64,000 nucleotides of DNA from positions 265,172 to 329,171 of the forward strand of contig CAUYUJ010015496.1 in NCBI GenBank assembly GCA_963575745.1, in the 5' to 3' direction. Positions 9,709 to 20,412 of this stretch are shown piece by piece. A program made the translations under genes and the position numbers. The notes under the pieces were generated by a model. It searched no databases and was not told where the DNA came from. It saw only the letters and a program-made list of their open reading frames with translations. Numbering within the stretch: the stretch's first letter is position 1; the number at the start of each line of letters is the position of its first letter. The DNA is from Prorocentrum cordatum (lineage: Eukaryota; Sar; Dinophyceae; Prorocentrales; Prorocentraceae).

Positions 9709-10959
9709 TTTTTTTTGCGTCTTTGCTGGGACCATCTTGGCCACTGAGGCCAGGTCCAACGAAGTCTCAGGCGAAGCGAAGCCTCAAAATTGCCAAGCAA
9801 GCAGTCCGCTCTTATAGAGAAACAGAAGCATGCATGACCAAAGACGTTCGCACAACCTGTAGGAGAACATCGCAGATGCGCTCCGCCACTGAAGGCTCGT
9901 ACAACCCTACAACAGTGAGAACACTGAAGAGGCAAGACTAAGACTACGACAAGAGAGCCAGGAGACCTGGCCAAGGACTGAACATGCACACACTGAATTG
10001 TTAGAGCTCAATGAGAGATAAAGTGAGGAAAAGAAGAACAAATGAAAAACAAGCATTACAGCCTTCGCTGCACTGAATAAAGATGCACTGAATAACCACA
10101 CGAGGCAATCTCAATAACAAACAAAAAAAGACCACGCGAGGCGATCTCAATCATTAATGCATGACCGCACGAGGCAATCACAATCTGAAAGACTATGCAC
10201 TGAGTAAGGATGCACAGAAGGAATTCAATGCGCTACCCGCACTCGAAAGAGATCAACATGCAATCCACTCAAGGCAGATCTGGAAGAAACGAGACTTACG
10301 AGCACCACTCTAGGCAGTGCGGAACAAGTCCGCGTATACAAATTGCCACCACCAAACCGCAACGAGACATGAGTATGAGAGGCAGACAATGACAAGCAAG
10401 ATGTATTACGAGCACCACTCTAGGCAGTGAGGAACAAGTCCGCGTACACATTTTGCCACCGCCAAACCGCAACGAGAAATGAGTATGAGAGGCAGACAAT
10501 GACAAGCAGGATGTATTACGAGCACCACTCTAGGCAGTGAGGAACAAGTCCGCGCATACAAATTGCCACCACCAAACCGCAACGAGACATAAGTATGAGA
10601 GGCAGACAATGACAAGCAAGATGTATTACGAGCACCACTCTAGGCAGTGAGGAACAAGTCCGCGCACACAAATTGCCACCGCCAAACCGCAACGAGAAAT
10701 GAGTATGGGAGGCAGACAATGACAAGCAAGATGTATTACGAGCACCACTCTAGGCAGTGAGGAACAAGTCCGCGTATACAAATTGCCACCACCAAACCGC
10801 AACGAGAAATGAATATGAGAGGCAAACAATGACAAGCAAGATGTACAGGGAGATGGGCAGTTGCGTAATCAGAGCAAACAACACGCTAGCTCAACGTTCA
10901 CCTTCGCGGAGGTTCCCCAGACAGGAGAAAATGAACGTTCGCGGAGCTTGAGCCTTGAG
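9709..10959 (-). mobile_element. Retro-insertion (SINE- or retrogene-like) in a HelC hairpin loop, with spliced-leader remnant
   Basis: Read on the minus strand, the insert begins at the junction CCCGG/CTCAAGGCTCAAG and ends CGCAAAAAAAA directly before CCTGGTTGACGG of the Hel loop. GGCTCAAG is the end of the dinoflagellate spliced leader, here apparently twice in tandem. The 3' end CGCAAAAAA is shared with both full LINEs. No long ORF is present. The interior holds a 110-bp tandem array. About six bases of the target (CGGTAA) are missing and there is no target duplication. Confidence 0.6.
10296..10850. repeat. 110-bp tandem repeat, about five copies
   Basis: Units contain acgagcaccactctaggcag and later ccaaaccgcaacgaga, repeating every 110 bp (anchors near 10299, 10409, 10519, 10629, 10739) with only a few substitutions between copies. 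The period is not a multiple of three, so the overlapping 69-codon minus-strand ORFs are artefacts. High identity suggests recent amplification, before or after retroposition. Confidence 0.8.
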
Positions 10960-11154
10960 CCGGGCACCTCGTAGAGCTATTTTGTTGCACAGCGCTCCTC
11001 GGAACACGTCAAGGAAGCTTCTGAAGCGAGAGCCCAAAAATTCAAAAAAATCACGATTTTTCGGTTTCCATCCAAAATCAGTTCCTGCAAGTCTTTCGAT
11101 AGTAATACTGCAGCTACGGACTTGAGAATTTAACTGGCAGACGCGGCATAACCC

Positions 11155-12282
11155 ACTGGGCGCCGGCGGTAAACCGTCAACCTTCGTTACCGCCGGGGGA
11201 CTCGTAGAGCTTCCTGACAACATAATGTCGAAAAAATACACTGAAAAAATAATTTTTTCAGCCCACGCAATTTCAGATCTCTCCGATGTATGCTTCTGGA
11301 TTATCTTCTGTACGGGCTCTGTATCCTACAGCCCGAGTTACGCGCGTAAATCGACAGCACTTCTCAAGATGACTCGAACAATACGAATTTTGGCAAAAGT
11401 AGCTCGAGTATCAGACCGAGTTCAGACCTCTGCATGCGACAGGCGGACGCGTCTGATGTCTCTGAATCGATTCCTGTGATTACCAGCCCTGCAGCCCCCC
11501 TACAGCCCGAGTTAAGTGCAGGAAACCGACAGCATCTCTCAGGATGACTCGAACAATACGGATAGTTCTGAAGACCTAGTTCGGGCAGCAGACAGAGTTC
11601 GGGGCAGACGCATCTGATGTCTCCGAATCGATTCCAGTGATTACCAGCCATGCAGCCCCCCACAGCCCAAGTTGAGTGCAGAGAACCGACAGCATCTCTC
11701 AAGATGAGTCGAACAATACGAATAGTTTCGCGATTCTAGATCGGGCAGCAGACCGAGTTCAGAGCTCTGGATTCAACAGACAACGACCACTGATGATTCT
11801 GAATCAGATTCTGTACGTATCAGCGCTGTAGCTGTCCTGTAGCTCGAGTTAAATACAGAAAATCGAGAGTGTTTGTCCAGATGACTCGAATAATACGAGT
11901 AGGTTTGCGGACCTAGCTTGGCTAGCAGACCGAGTTCAGACTTCTGGGTTCAACAGGCGAACGCGCCTAATCATTCTGGATCGATTAGCTGTGCTCACCA
12001 GCTCTGTAGCTGTCCTGAAGCTCGAGTTATCTTGAGAAAACCGACAGCGCGTGACAAGATGACCCGAAACGGCCGATCCCGCCTGGACGCTTTCGGCAGT
12101 AAAAGCTACCCGATCGAGCTGAGATCAAGATGGCGAGCGGGAATGAGATCGAATATCACGGGAAGAAATACTAGAGCTCTAACGCATTAAGGAATTTCGA
12201 GAACAAAATTTTCAACCGACAAAAGTCATCAAAAGGTCCGTCGAGATTTTCTTGCCAACTAGCTCTCCAGCGCCCCGGAATT
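11155..12282 (-). mobile_element. HelA 3' portion with tandem repeats, lacking its own 5' end
   Basis: Hairpin at 11155, ~178-bp repeats, then the conserved unique tail (gatcaagatggcgagcggga, then cttgccaactagctctcc) up to ccccggaatt at 12282. A second HelA begins there. No matching attactcttaag...gagtt end follows before the outer HelC resumes at 16600. The unit with one 5' end and two 3' ends is therefore 11155-16599. Confidence 0.58.
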
Positions 12283-14432
12283 ACTGGCGGTGAACTGTCA
12301 ACGTTTGTTACCGCCGGGGACTCGTAGAGCTTCCTGACTACATATAATGTTGGGAAAAAAAGTTTTTCAGCCCAAGCAATTTCAGACCTCTCGGATGCAA
12401 CAGCCGGAATGCCCCCGATGCATCTGGATTGTCTTCTGCACGAGCTCTGTAGCTCTCCTACAGCCCGAGTTACGTGCGTAAATCGACAGCACCTCTCAAG
12501 ATGAAAACCTAGCTCGAGTATCAGACCGAGTTCAGACCTCTGCATGCGACAGGCGGACGCGTCTGATGTCTCTGAGTCGATCCCTGTGATCACCAGCCCT
12601 GCAGCCCCCCCTACAGCACGAGTTAAGTGCAGGAAACCGACAGCACCTCTCAGCATGACTCGAGAAATACGAATAGTTTCGCGGACCTATTTCGGGCAGC
12701 AGACAGAGTTCAGAGCTCTGTATTCGAAAGGCGAAAGCGCCTGGTGTCTCCGAATCGATTCCAGTGATTACCAGCCATGCAGCCCCCGTACAGCCCGAGT
12801 TAAGTGCAGAGAACCGACAGCATCTCTCAAGATGACTCCGACAATACGAATAGTTTCGCGATTCTAGATCGGGCAGCAGACCGAGTTCAGAGCTATGGAT
12901 CCAACAGACAACGACCACTGATGATTTTGAATCAGATTCTGTACGTATCAGCTCTGTAGCTGTCCTGTAGCTCGAGTTAAGCACAGAAAACCGAGAGCGT
13001 CTGTCAAGATGACTCGAATAATACGCATAGGTTTGCGGACCTAGCTCGGCTAGCAGACCGAGTTCAGACCTCTGGGTTTAACAGGCGAACGCGCCTGATC
13101 ATTTTGAATCCATTAGATGTGCTTGACAGCTCTGCAGCTGTTCTGAAGCTCGAGTTATCTTAAGAAACCGACAACGTGAATCAAGATGACTCGAACCTGT
13201 TGTTGTCAAAAACCCAAAAGCCAAGCCAGAGACGCACCCGCACTGGGCGCCGGCGGTAAGCCGTCAACCTTTGTTACCGCCGGGGGACTCGTAGAGCTTC
13301 CTCACAACAGATAATGTCGAAAAAATTACACTGAAAAAATAGTTTTTCAGCCCAAGCAATTTCAGACCTCTCGGATGCAACAGCCGAACGCCCCCGATGC
13401 TTCTGGATTGTCTTCTGTACGAGCTCTGTAGCTCTCGTACAGCCGGAGTTACGTGCGTAAATCGACAGCACCTCTCAAGATGACTCGAACAATACGAACA
13501 GTTTGGCAAACCTAGCTCGAGTATCGGACCGAGTTCAGACCTCTGCATACAACAGGCGGACGCGTCTCATGTCTCTGAACCGATTCATGTTATTACCAGC
13601 CCTGCAGCCCCCCTGCAGCCCGAGTTAAGTGCAGGAAACCGACAGCACCTCTCAGGATGACTCGAACAATACGAATACTTTCGCGGACCTAGTTCAGGCA
13701 GCAGACCGAGTTCGGAGCTCTGGAGTCGAAAGGCGGATGCGCCTGATGTCCCCGAATCGATTGCTGTGATTACCAGCCCTGCAGTCCCTTACAGCCCGAG
13801 TTAAGTGTAGAGCACCGACAGCATCTCTCAAGATGACTCGAACAGTACGAATAGTTCCGCGATTCTAGATCGGGCAGCAGACCGAGTTCAGAGCTCTCGA
13901 TTCAACAGACAACAGCCACTGATCATTCTGAATCAGATTTTGTACGTATCAGCTCTGTAGCTGTCCTGTAGCTCGAGTTAAGTACAGAAAACCGAGAGTG
14001 TCTCTCAAGATGACTCGAATAATACAAGAAGGTTTGCGGACCTAGCTCGGCTAGCAGGCCGAGTTCAGACCTCTGGGTTCAACAGGCGAACGCGCCTAAT
14101 CATTCTACATCGATTAGCTGTGCTTACCAGCTCTGTAGCCGTCCTAAAGCTAGAGTTATGTTCATAAAAACGTCATCGCGTGTCAAGATGACTCGAAACG
14201 GCCGATCCCGCCTGCCTGCTTTTTGGCAGTAAAAATTACCCGATCGAGCTGAGATCAAGATGGCGAGCGGGAATAAGATCGAGTATCATGGGAAAAAATA
14301 CTAGAGCTCAAACGAATTGTTGAATTTCGAGAACAAAATTTTCAACCGACCAAAAGTCATCAAAAGGTCCGTCGAGATTTTTCTTGCCAACTAGCTCTCC
14401 AGCGCCCCGGAATTACTCTTAGGCTTCCAGCA

Positions 14433-14830
14433 ACTGGCGCCGGCGGTGAACCGTCAACCTGGTCACCGCCGGGAACCTCGTAGAGCTCCTTGCACGCGTG
14501 AGAGAGCTCAGAGTCGAAAGAGAGAGCTTCTGGAGCCATTTATCGAAAAATTGAACATTGATTTTTTTCATGTCGAGATGAAGTTGGTTCCTCCAAGTGT
14601 TTTGGTAGTAAATCTGCGCCTACAGAGCTCATATTTAGACGGAGAGGCCCTCATATTCGTTCACAGGTGCGAAAAATCTGCTTTCTCAAAACGAATTGTT
14701 AAATATCTTTCGAATATTCGCAAAACCACCCAAAAGTTGTCACATTGTCCCTTCTGGCCAGGTCGATCAACTAGCCCCACCCCGCGCCGGAATTCCTCTA
14801 GCTCATCGATGCCGAAGAGCTCCACGAGGT
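14433..14830 (-). mobile_element. HelB element, complete (398 bp)
   Basis: ACTGGCGCCGGCGGTGAACC at 14433; body contains gtgcgaaaaatctgctttctc and ctggccaggtcgatca; ends gagctccacgaggt at 14830. It sits in the loop of the host HelA 5' hairpin, between cagcaa and the resumed ataacttgct at 15872 (with the adjoining HelA). Confidence 0.72.
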
Positions 14831-15868
14831 ACTGGGCGCCGGCGGCAAACCGTCAACCTTGGTTACCGCCGAGAGACTCGTAGAGCTTCCTAGCTTGACT
14901 TAAGTTGAGAAAACCGACAGCACCTACCAACATTCCGACTAATAGTGCATATTTGTTTACCTCTGAATGCGACAGGCGGGCGCGTCTGATGTCTACGAAT
15001 CGACTGCTGTCATTTCCAGCCCTGCAGCCCCCCTACAGCCCGAGTTAAGTGCAGAAACCCGACAGCGCCTCTCAGGATGACTCAAACAATACAGTAGTTT
15101 CGCAGACCAACTCGGGCAGCAGACCGCGTTCCGAGCACTGGGTTCGACAGGCAGACGCGCCTGATGTCTTCTAATCGGTTCCTGTGACCACTAGCAATGT
15201 AGCCCCCCTCAGCGCGAGTGGAGTGAAGAAGGCCGAGAGCACTTCTCAAGATGATACGAATAGTTTCGCGATTCTAGATCGGGCAGCAGACGGAGTTCCG
15301 AGCTCTGGATTCGACAGACAAACGAAAATGATGATTCCAAATCGGTTTCTGTAAATATCAGCTCTGTAGCTGTCCTACAGCTCGGGTTAAGTACAGAAAA
15401 CCGAGAGTTCCTGTCAAGATCACTCGAATAATACGATTAGGTTTGCGGACCTAGCTCGGCTAGCAGACCGAGTTGAGACCTCTGGGTTCAACAGGCGAAC
15501 GCGCCTAATCATTCTACATCGATTAGCTGTGCTTACCAGCTCTGTAGCTGTCCTGAAGCTCTAGTTATGTTCAGATAACCGTCAGCGCGTATCAAGATGA
15601 CTCGAAACGGCCGATCCCGCCCGTGTGCATTTTGGCAGTAAAAGGTACCCGATCGAGCTGAGATCAAGATGGCGAGCGGGAATAAGATCGAATATCACGG
15701 GAAAAATACGGGAGCTCTAACGAATGGTTGAATTTCGAGAACAAAATTTTCAACCGACCAAAAGTCATCAAAAGGACCGTCGAGATTTTTCTTGCCAACT
15801 AGCTCTCCGGCGCGCCGGAATTACTCTTAGCTTCCAGCAATAACTTGCTAAGGGAAGCTCTACGAGTT
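14831..15868 (-). mobile_element. HelA element, complete (1038 bp)
   Basis: Starts ACTGGGCGCC directly after the HelB end and finishes ggaagctctacgagtt at 15868. Its hairpin left arm reads CCGGCGGCAA and the right arm TTACCGCCGA, so two stem positions are mismatched. It holds about four degenerate ~178-bp units. Confidence 0.7.
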
Positions 15869-16876
15869 ATAATATAACTTGCTAAGGGAAGCTCTACGAG
15901 TTACGGGTCTCGCCGCGCCAGCGACCTGTCTGGCGCCGCGCGTGCCCCTGCGCTCGCCTCAGAGTGCTTCACAAGCTGCGTCCGCATGGCCGGGTGCACA
16001 CCTTGGACATGCGCGGAGGTGCCAGCTTCTGAAGCACTGCAAAAGCTTGCAAACGCGCGTGGTGGCGCTGGAAAGCTCGCCTGGCGCGCTCCTGAAGGGC
16101 AGAGAGCGACGCTTCCACGCGCGCCTGCACGCGTGGGCGCTCGCTGCCCGGGAAGCTTCGCGGGGCCTCTGGGGCACGTTCGCGAGTCCTCTGGAGCACG
16201 TTCTACGGGAACGTATTGGAACAGACGCTCCGGGACACGCTGCGGAACCCGAGGACCCACGGAAGGGAACGTGGAGCGGTGGGCGGAAGGGTGCGGCAGT
16301 GTACGCGCACACGCCGGCTTCTTCTCTAACAACCCTACGTAGCCCAAGAGGCCCGCGTGCTTTTTGGCAGTAAAAGGTACCCGATCGAGCTGAGATCAAG
16401 ATGGCGAGCGAGAATAAGGAATATCACGGGAAAGAATACTAGAGCTCTAACGAATGGTTGAATTTTGAGAACAAATTTTTCAACCGACCAACAGTCAGCA
16501 AAAGCTCCGTCGAGATTTTTCTTGCCAACTAGCTCTCCAGCGCCCCGGCATTACTCTTAAGCTTCCAGCAACAACTTGCTAAGGGAAGCTCCACGAGTTA
16601 CTACACGTGAGAAAAATCTGGTTTCTCAAAATGAATTGTCAAATATCTTTCAAATCTTAGCAAAACCGACCCAAAGTCACTTTGTCTCTTAAGGCCGGGT
16701 CGGCCAACTAGCTCCACCCCGCGCCGGAATTCCTCTAGCTCATCGATGGCGAAGAGCTCTACGAGGTACTACACGTGAGAAAAATCTGGTTTCTCAAATG
16801 AATTGTCAAATATCTTTCAAATCTGAGAAAAACTGACCCAGAGTCACCACTTCGTCTCTTAAGGCCGGGTCGGCCA

Positions 16877-17594
16877 ACTGGGCGCCGGCGGTAAACCGTC
16901 AACCTTGGTTACCGCCGGGAGACTCGTAGAGCTTCCTAGCTCGACTTAAGTTGGGGAATTCCGACTTATAGTGAATATTTTTTGACCTCTGAATGCGACA
17001 GGCGGACGCGTCTGATGTCTGCGAATCGACTCCTGTCATTACCAGCCCTGAAGCCCCCCTACAGCCCGAGTTAAGTTCAGAAAACCGACAGAGAAACGCA
17101 ACTGATGATTCTGAATCGGCTTCTCTAAGTATCAGCTCTGTAGCTGTCATACAGCTCGAGTGAATCACAGAAAACCGAGAGATTCTCTCAAGATGACTCG
17201 AATAATACGAATATCTTTGCGGACCTAGCTCGGTTAACAGACCGAGTTCGGACCTCTAGGTTCGACAGGCGAACGCGCCTCGTCATTCTACATCGATTAG
17301 TTGTGCTTACCTGCTCTGTAGCTGTCCTAAAGCTCGAGTTATCTTCAGGAAACCGTCAGCGCGTATCAAGATGACTCAAAACGGCCGATCCCGCCACAGT
17401 GCTTTCCGATAATAATATTCACCCGATCGAGCTGAGATCAAGATGGCGAGCGGGAATAAGATCGAATATCACAGAAAAAATACTAGAGCTCAAACGAATG
17501 TTCAAATTTTGAGAACAAAATTTTCAACCGACCAAAAGTCAGCTAAAGTTCCATCGAGATTTTTCTTGCCAACTAGCTCTCCAGCGCGCCGGAA
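16877..17594 (-). mobile_element. HelA 3' portion (deleted interior)
   Basis: Hairpin at 16877 at the recurrent site ggcca/ACT; only about two repeat units and the conserved tail up to gcgccggaa at 17594. A HelE element begins there. No 5' end can be assigned with confidence. Confidence 0.55.
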
Positions 17595-18156
17595 TGGGAG
17601 CCGGCGGTGAACCGTCAACCAGGTTACCACCGGGGGCCTCGTGGAGCTCTTGTCGTGCGGGGCTGCCCACATTAAGGGAGTTTTGTAAGATATCGTGAGT
17701 TCAGTACAGAAAACAGTCGGAATGACCCGAAGAATACGAGTAGGTTTACTGACCTAGCTCGAGCAGCAGACCGAGTTCAGAGCTGTAGATCGAACAGAGG
17801 AACCCGCCTCATGATTCCGAATTGGTTTCTGTAAGCATCAGCTCTGTAGCTGTCATATATCTCAAGATAAGTACAGAAAATCGTCAATGCGTAGATGACT
17901 CGAAACGGCCGTCGGTTCCAGCAAGTGTTTTGATAGTAATATTGCAGCTACAGACCTGATAATTTAACTGGTAGTCGCGGCATAACCTACTACGCGTGAG
18001 AAAAATACCTGTTCTCAGAACGAGTTTTCGAATTTTGCACAAAGACTCTACACGTGAGAAAAATCTGGTTTCTCAACATGAATTGTCAAATATCTTTCAA
18101 ATCTTACCAAAACCGACCCAAAGTCACCACTTTGTCTCTTAAGGCCGGGTCGGCCA
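17595..18156 (-). mobile_element. HelE element, 3' portion
   Basis: Starts tgggagccggcggtgaacc with right arm ttaccaccggg and inner repeat gcctcgtggagctc. The same family begins at 38678. The body includes repeat-like segments related to HelA (ctagctcgagcagcagaccgag) and the HelC-like acacgtgagaaaaatctgg. It runs to ggcca at 18156, where the next HelB starts. Confidence 0.52.
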
Positions 18157-18186
18157 ACTGGCGCCGGCGGTGAACCGTCAACCTGG
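18157..18186 (-). mobile_element. HelB hairpin left arm, cut in its loop by a LINE fragment
   Basis: Only ACTGGCGCCGGCGGTGAACC plus gtcaacctggt remains before the LINE 3' end. The right arm and inner repeat are not found on the other side of the insertion, where a different element end (18729) occurs. Confidence 0.5.
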
Positions 18187-18728
18187 TCTGCGGTCTGCGG
18201 GGCCCGATTCGAGCCCCCTTAGGGGGCAGGGCCAGCGGTAGGATTACCTACAGGCAACCTAAGCACTAACAGCGGAGCTGTGCGATATACAAGTCAGCGT
18301 AGCTGTGCAGATATGATACAACAGCGTAGCTGCACAGGAATATACACACATCAAAGAAACAGTGGGGCTAAGCATGTATCTTACAACAGCGGAGCTGTGC
18401 AGATATAGTACACAAACAATCACCGGCCAAGCTGTACGTGTATACACATCTCGGCAATGCCATTGAGAAGCGAATGTGCAGCTGCCAACTCAGCCTGTGT
18501 GATCGTGCAGTGGCTAGGGACCATGAAACCTCTGCGGCCAACTCCAGGGTGCCATCCGCCCTGCACAAGTCCAGGGGGAAGCTGGTGAGGAGGAAGAGAG
18601 GGAACAAGATAAGCATCCATAACCCAGCCACACGAAGTGCCACGTTCACACCGCCCACCGTCGAAAGCTCCTCTAAGTGCACGAACAATATAATGACCCG
18701 ATCTGATATGATAAAGAGTGTTATGATT
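18187..18728 (-). mobile_element. 5'-truncated LINE (third copy), inserted in a HelB hairpin loop
   Basis: The minus strand carries the last ~103 codons of a LINE ORF2 followed by a 3' untranslated region (18187-18419) with several acagcgnagctgtgcagatat repeats. It ends in CCGCAGACCGCAGACC immediately before AGGTTGACGG of the Hel loop. The insertion position and orientation equal those of the two full LINEs. It is cut at 18728 by the HelH end. The tail is a short tandem repeat rather than poly(A). Confidence 0.68.
18420..18728 (-). pseudogene. LINE ORF2 C-terminal fragment (end of permuted RNase H)
   Basis: In frame to the stop at 18420 the fragment reads HNTLYHIRSGHYIVRALRG, then AFDGG, and later HCTITQAELAAAHSLLNGI. 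It aligns with LINE1 ORF2 residues 1301-1398 (HDFLSHV...SFDGG...STITAAELESARQLLLGV). The first RNase H aspartate (in FDGG) and the glutamate (in QAEL) are 57 residues apart, against 56 and 53 in LINE1 and LINE2. This third, diverged copy also ends the protein shortly after the glutamate motif. That shows the C-terminal position of this half-domain is shared by the family and is not one element's accident. Confidence 0.7.
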
Positions 18729-18762
18729 CCCGGAGAGCTCGCTGAGAGCTAAAGGGTTTAAG
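18729..18762. mobile_element. HelH terminal fragment
   Basis: cccggagagctcgctgagagct followed by aaagggtttaag. The same sequence (as reverse complement) flanks a HelB2 insertion at 59906-59941. At both loci the HelB2 begins at the same base after tttaag. Confidence 0.5.
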
Positions 18763-19159
18763 ACTGGCGCCGGCGGTGAACCGTCAACCTGGTCACCGCC
18801 GGGAACCTCGTAGAGCTCCTCTCACTGGTAAGAGTGCAGAAAAATCGACACAGAGTGAAAAATGAGAGATTTTTCGAAAATCTTTATTTTCGATTTTTTC
18901 GATGTTCATATTCGCTCAGTTCCCGGAAGTCAACTCATGCAAAAATGCATTGGGAGAGCTGAGCTGCTGTCAGAGAGGAGTTTATATGCCAATGCAACGC
19001 TCAAAAATCTGCTTTCTAAATAAATGGTCAAACCTCTTTCAAATTTTCGCAAAACCGACCAAAAGTCACCAATTTGTCCTTTCTGGCCGGGCGGTCAAAC
19101 TAGCTCCACCACGCCCCGGAATTCCTCTAGCTCATCGATGCCGAAGAGCTCTACGAGGT
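18763..19159 (-). mobile_element. HelB2 element, complete (397 bp)
   Basis: ACTGGCGCCGGCGGTGAACC at 18763, inner repeat acctcgtagagctcc, body with atattcgctcagttcccgg and gtttatatgccaatgc, end gaagagctctacgaggt at 19159. HelB2 differs from HelB in the middle third. Further copies start at 51241, 51541 and, on the plus strand, 58073. Confidence 0.7.
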
Positions 19160-19243
19160 GCGGGCCGGAATTCCTCTAGCTCATCGCTGCCGATGAGCTC
19201 TACGAGGTATAAGAAACTCGAAGTTAACACTTGGTAGCGTCCA
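19160..19243. other. Short mixed remnant between elements
   Basis: Contains a partial Hel 5' tail (gcgggccggaattcctc to gagctctacgaggt, 19160-19208) followed by 35 bp, ataagaaactcgaag...gcgtcca, that match no other module in the window. Confidence 0.4.
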
Positions 19244-20412
19244 ACTGGGCGCCGGCGGTAAACCGTCAACCTTTCTTACCGCCGGGGGACTCGCAGAGCT
19301 TCCTGACAACATATAATGTCGAAAGAACATACACAGAAAAAATAGTTTTTCAGCCCAAGCAATTTCAAACCTCTAGGATGCAACAGCCGAACGCCCCCGA
19401 TGCTTATGGATTGTCTTCTGTACGAGCTCTGTAGCTCTCCTACAGCCCGAGTTCCGTGCGTAAATCGACAGCACCTCTCAAGATGACTCGAACAATACGA
19501 ATAGTTTGGCAAACCTAGCTCGAGTATCAGACCGAGTTCAGAGCTCTGCATGCGACAGGCAGACGCGTCTGATGTCTCTGAATCGAGTCCTGTGATTACC
19601 AGCCCTGCAGCCCCCCCTACAGCCCGAGTTTTGTGCAGGAAACCGACAGCACCTCTCAGGATGATTTGAACAATACGAATAGTTTCGCGGACCTAGTTCG
19701 GGCAGCAGACAGAGTTCGGAGTCCTGGATTCGAAAGGCGGACGCGCCTGATTGATGTCTCCGAATCGATTCCAGTGATTACCAGCCCTGCAGCCGCCCTA
19801 CAGCCCGAGTTGAGTGCAGAGAACCGACAGCACCTCTCAGGATGACTCGAACAATACCGATAGTTTCGCGGACCTAGATCGGGCAGCAGACCGAGTTCAG
19901 AGCTCTGGATTCAGACAACAGCCACTGATAATTCTGAATAAGATTCTGTACGTATCAGCTCTGTAGCTGTCCTGTAGCTCGAGTTAAATACAGAAAACCG
20001 AGAGCGTCTGTCAAAGTGACTCGAATAATACGAATAGGTTTGGGGACCTAGCTCGGCTAGCAGACCGAGTTCAGACCTCTGGGTTCAGCAGGCAAACGCG
20101 CCTGATCATTCTGAATCGATAAGCTCTGTTCACCAGCCTTGTAGCTGTCCTACAGCTCGAGTTATCTTGAGAAAACCGTCACCGCGTGACAAGATGACCG
20201 AAACGGGCGATCCCGTCCGTGTGCTTTTGACAGTAAAAGGTACCTGATCGAGCTGAGATCAAGACGGCGAGCGGAAATAAGATCGAATATCACGGGAAAA
20301 AATACTAGAGCTCTAACGAATGTTCAAATTTCGAGAACAAAATTTTCAACCGACCAAAAGTCACCCAAAGGTCCGTCGAGATTTTTCACTAGCTCTCCAG
20401 CGCGCCGGAATT

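Larger units (their letters stand above)
13242..15902 (-). mobile_element. HelA with nested HelB and HelA in its 5' hairpin
   Basis: Hairpin at 13242, five ~178-bp units, tail to cttccagcaa at 14432. After two nested elements the last part ataacttgctaagggaagct...gagtt is at 15872-15902. Flanks gcacccgc / acgggtctcg match the HelD sequence seen uninterrupted near 60250. Confidence 0.66.
13196..16338 (-). mobile_element. HelD element, interrupted by HelA
   Basis: Begins cctgttgttgtcaaaaaccc at 13196 and is split at 13241/15903. It continues acgggtctcgccgcgcc to ctacgtagccc near 16338, where its other end (ggctatccggga in complete copies) is lost. The same family is seen at 42534-42976 and 60196-60609. 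It is GC-rich and gives several overlapping ORFs in both strands, none convincing. Confidence 0.5.
12283..16599 (-). mobile_element. HelA with damaged hairpin, interrupted by a HelD-type element
   Basis: Starts actggcggtgaactg at 12283: the outer part of the left arm is deleted, so the terminal stem is short. It is broken at about 13195 by HelD. The tail resumes near 16340 (gtgctttttggcagtaaaagg) and ends gctccacgagtt at 16599. Confidence 0.55.
9678..16767 (-). mobile_element. Second HelC, holding a retro-insertion and a HelA block
   Basis: Hairpin starts at 9678 and is broken in its loop by the 9709-10959 insertion. The right arm and inner repeat resume at 10960 (ccgggcacctcgtagagct). The body is broken again at 11155 by HelA (gcggcataaccc/ACT), resumes at 16600 with actacacgtgag and ends gaagagctctacgaggt at 16767. 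Confidence 0.55.
9447..16876 (-). mobile_element. HelC element, interrupted at 9678 and resuming at 16768
   Basis: HelC hairpin (gggaacc) at 9447 followed by its body to gcggcagaaccc at 9677. The next expected bases, actacacgtgagaaaaatctgg, are found at 16768. The copy then runs to ggcca at 16876, where a HelA starts. About 7 kb of nested elements lie between. The reconstruction is an inference from matching broken ends. Confidence 0.5.

Noticed and set aside
10296-10835. Four overlapping 69-codon minus-strand ORFs
   Set aside because: They are the same frame read from a 110-bp repeat whose period is not a multiple of three.
11903-12190. Dozens of 60-160-codon ORFs in both strands of the HelA bodies
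   Set aside because: They repeat stock phrases dictated by the ~178-bp repeats and the conserved tail, overlap on both strands, are cut by element borders, and have no domain. They are by-products of a repeat with few stop codons.
15879-16399. Overlapping GC-rich ORFs in HelD (also 42382-43034 and 60175-60799)
   Set aside because: Three to five frames are open at once, the frames cross element junctions, and there is no recognisable domain.
18187-18230. tRNA-like B box (gattcgagcc) near the LINE 3' end
   Set aside because: No cloverleaf can be drawn; the bases form a simple hairpin of the LINE 3' UTR.
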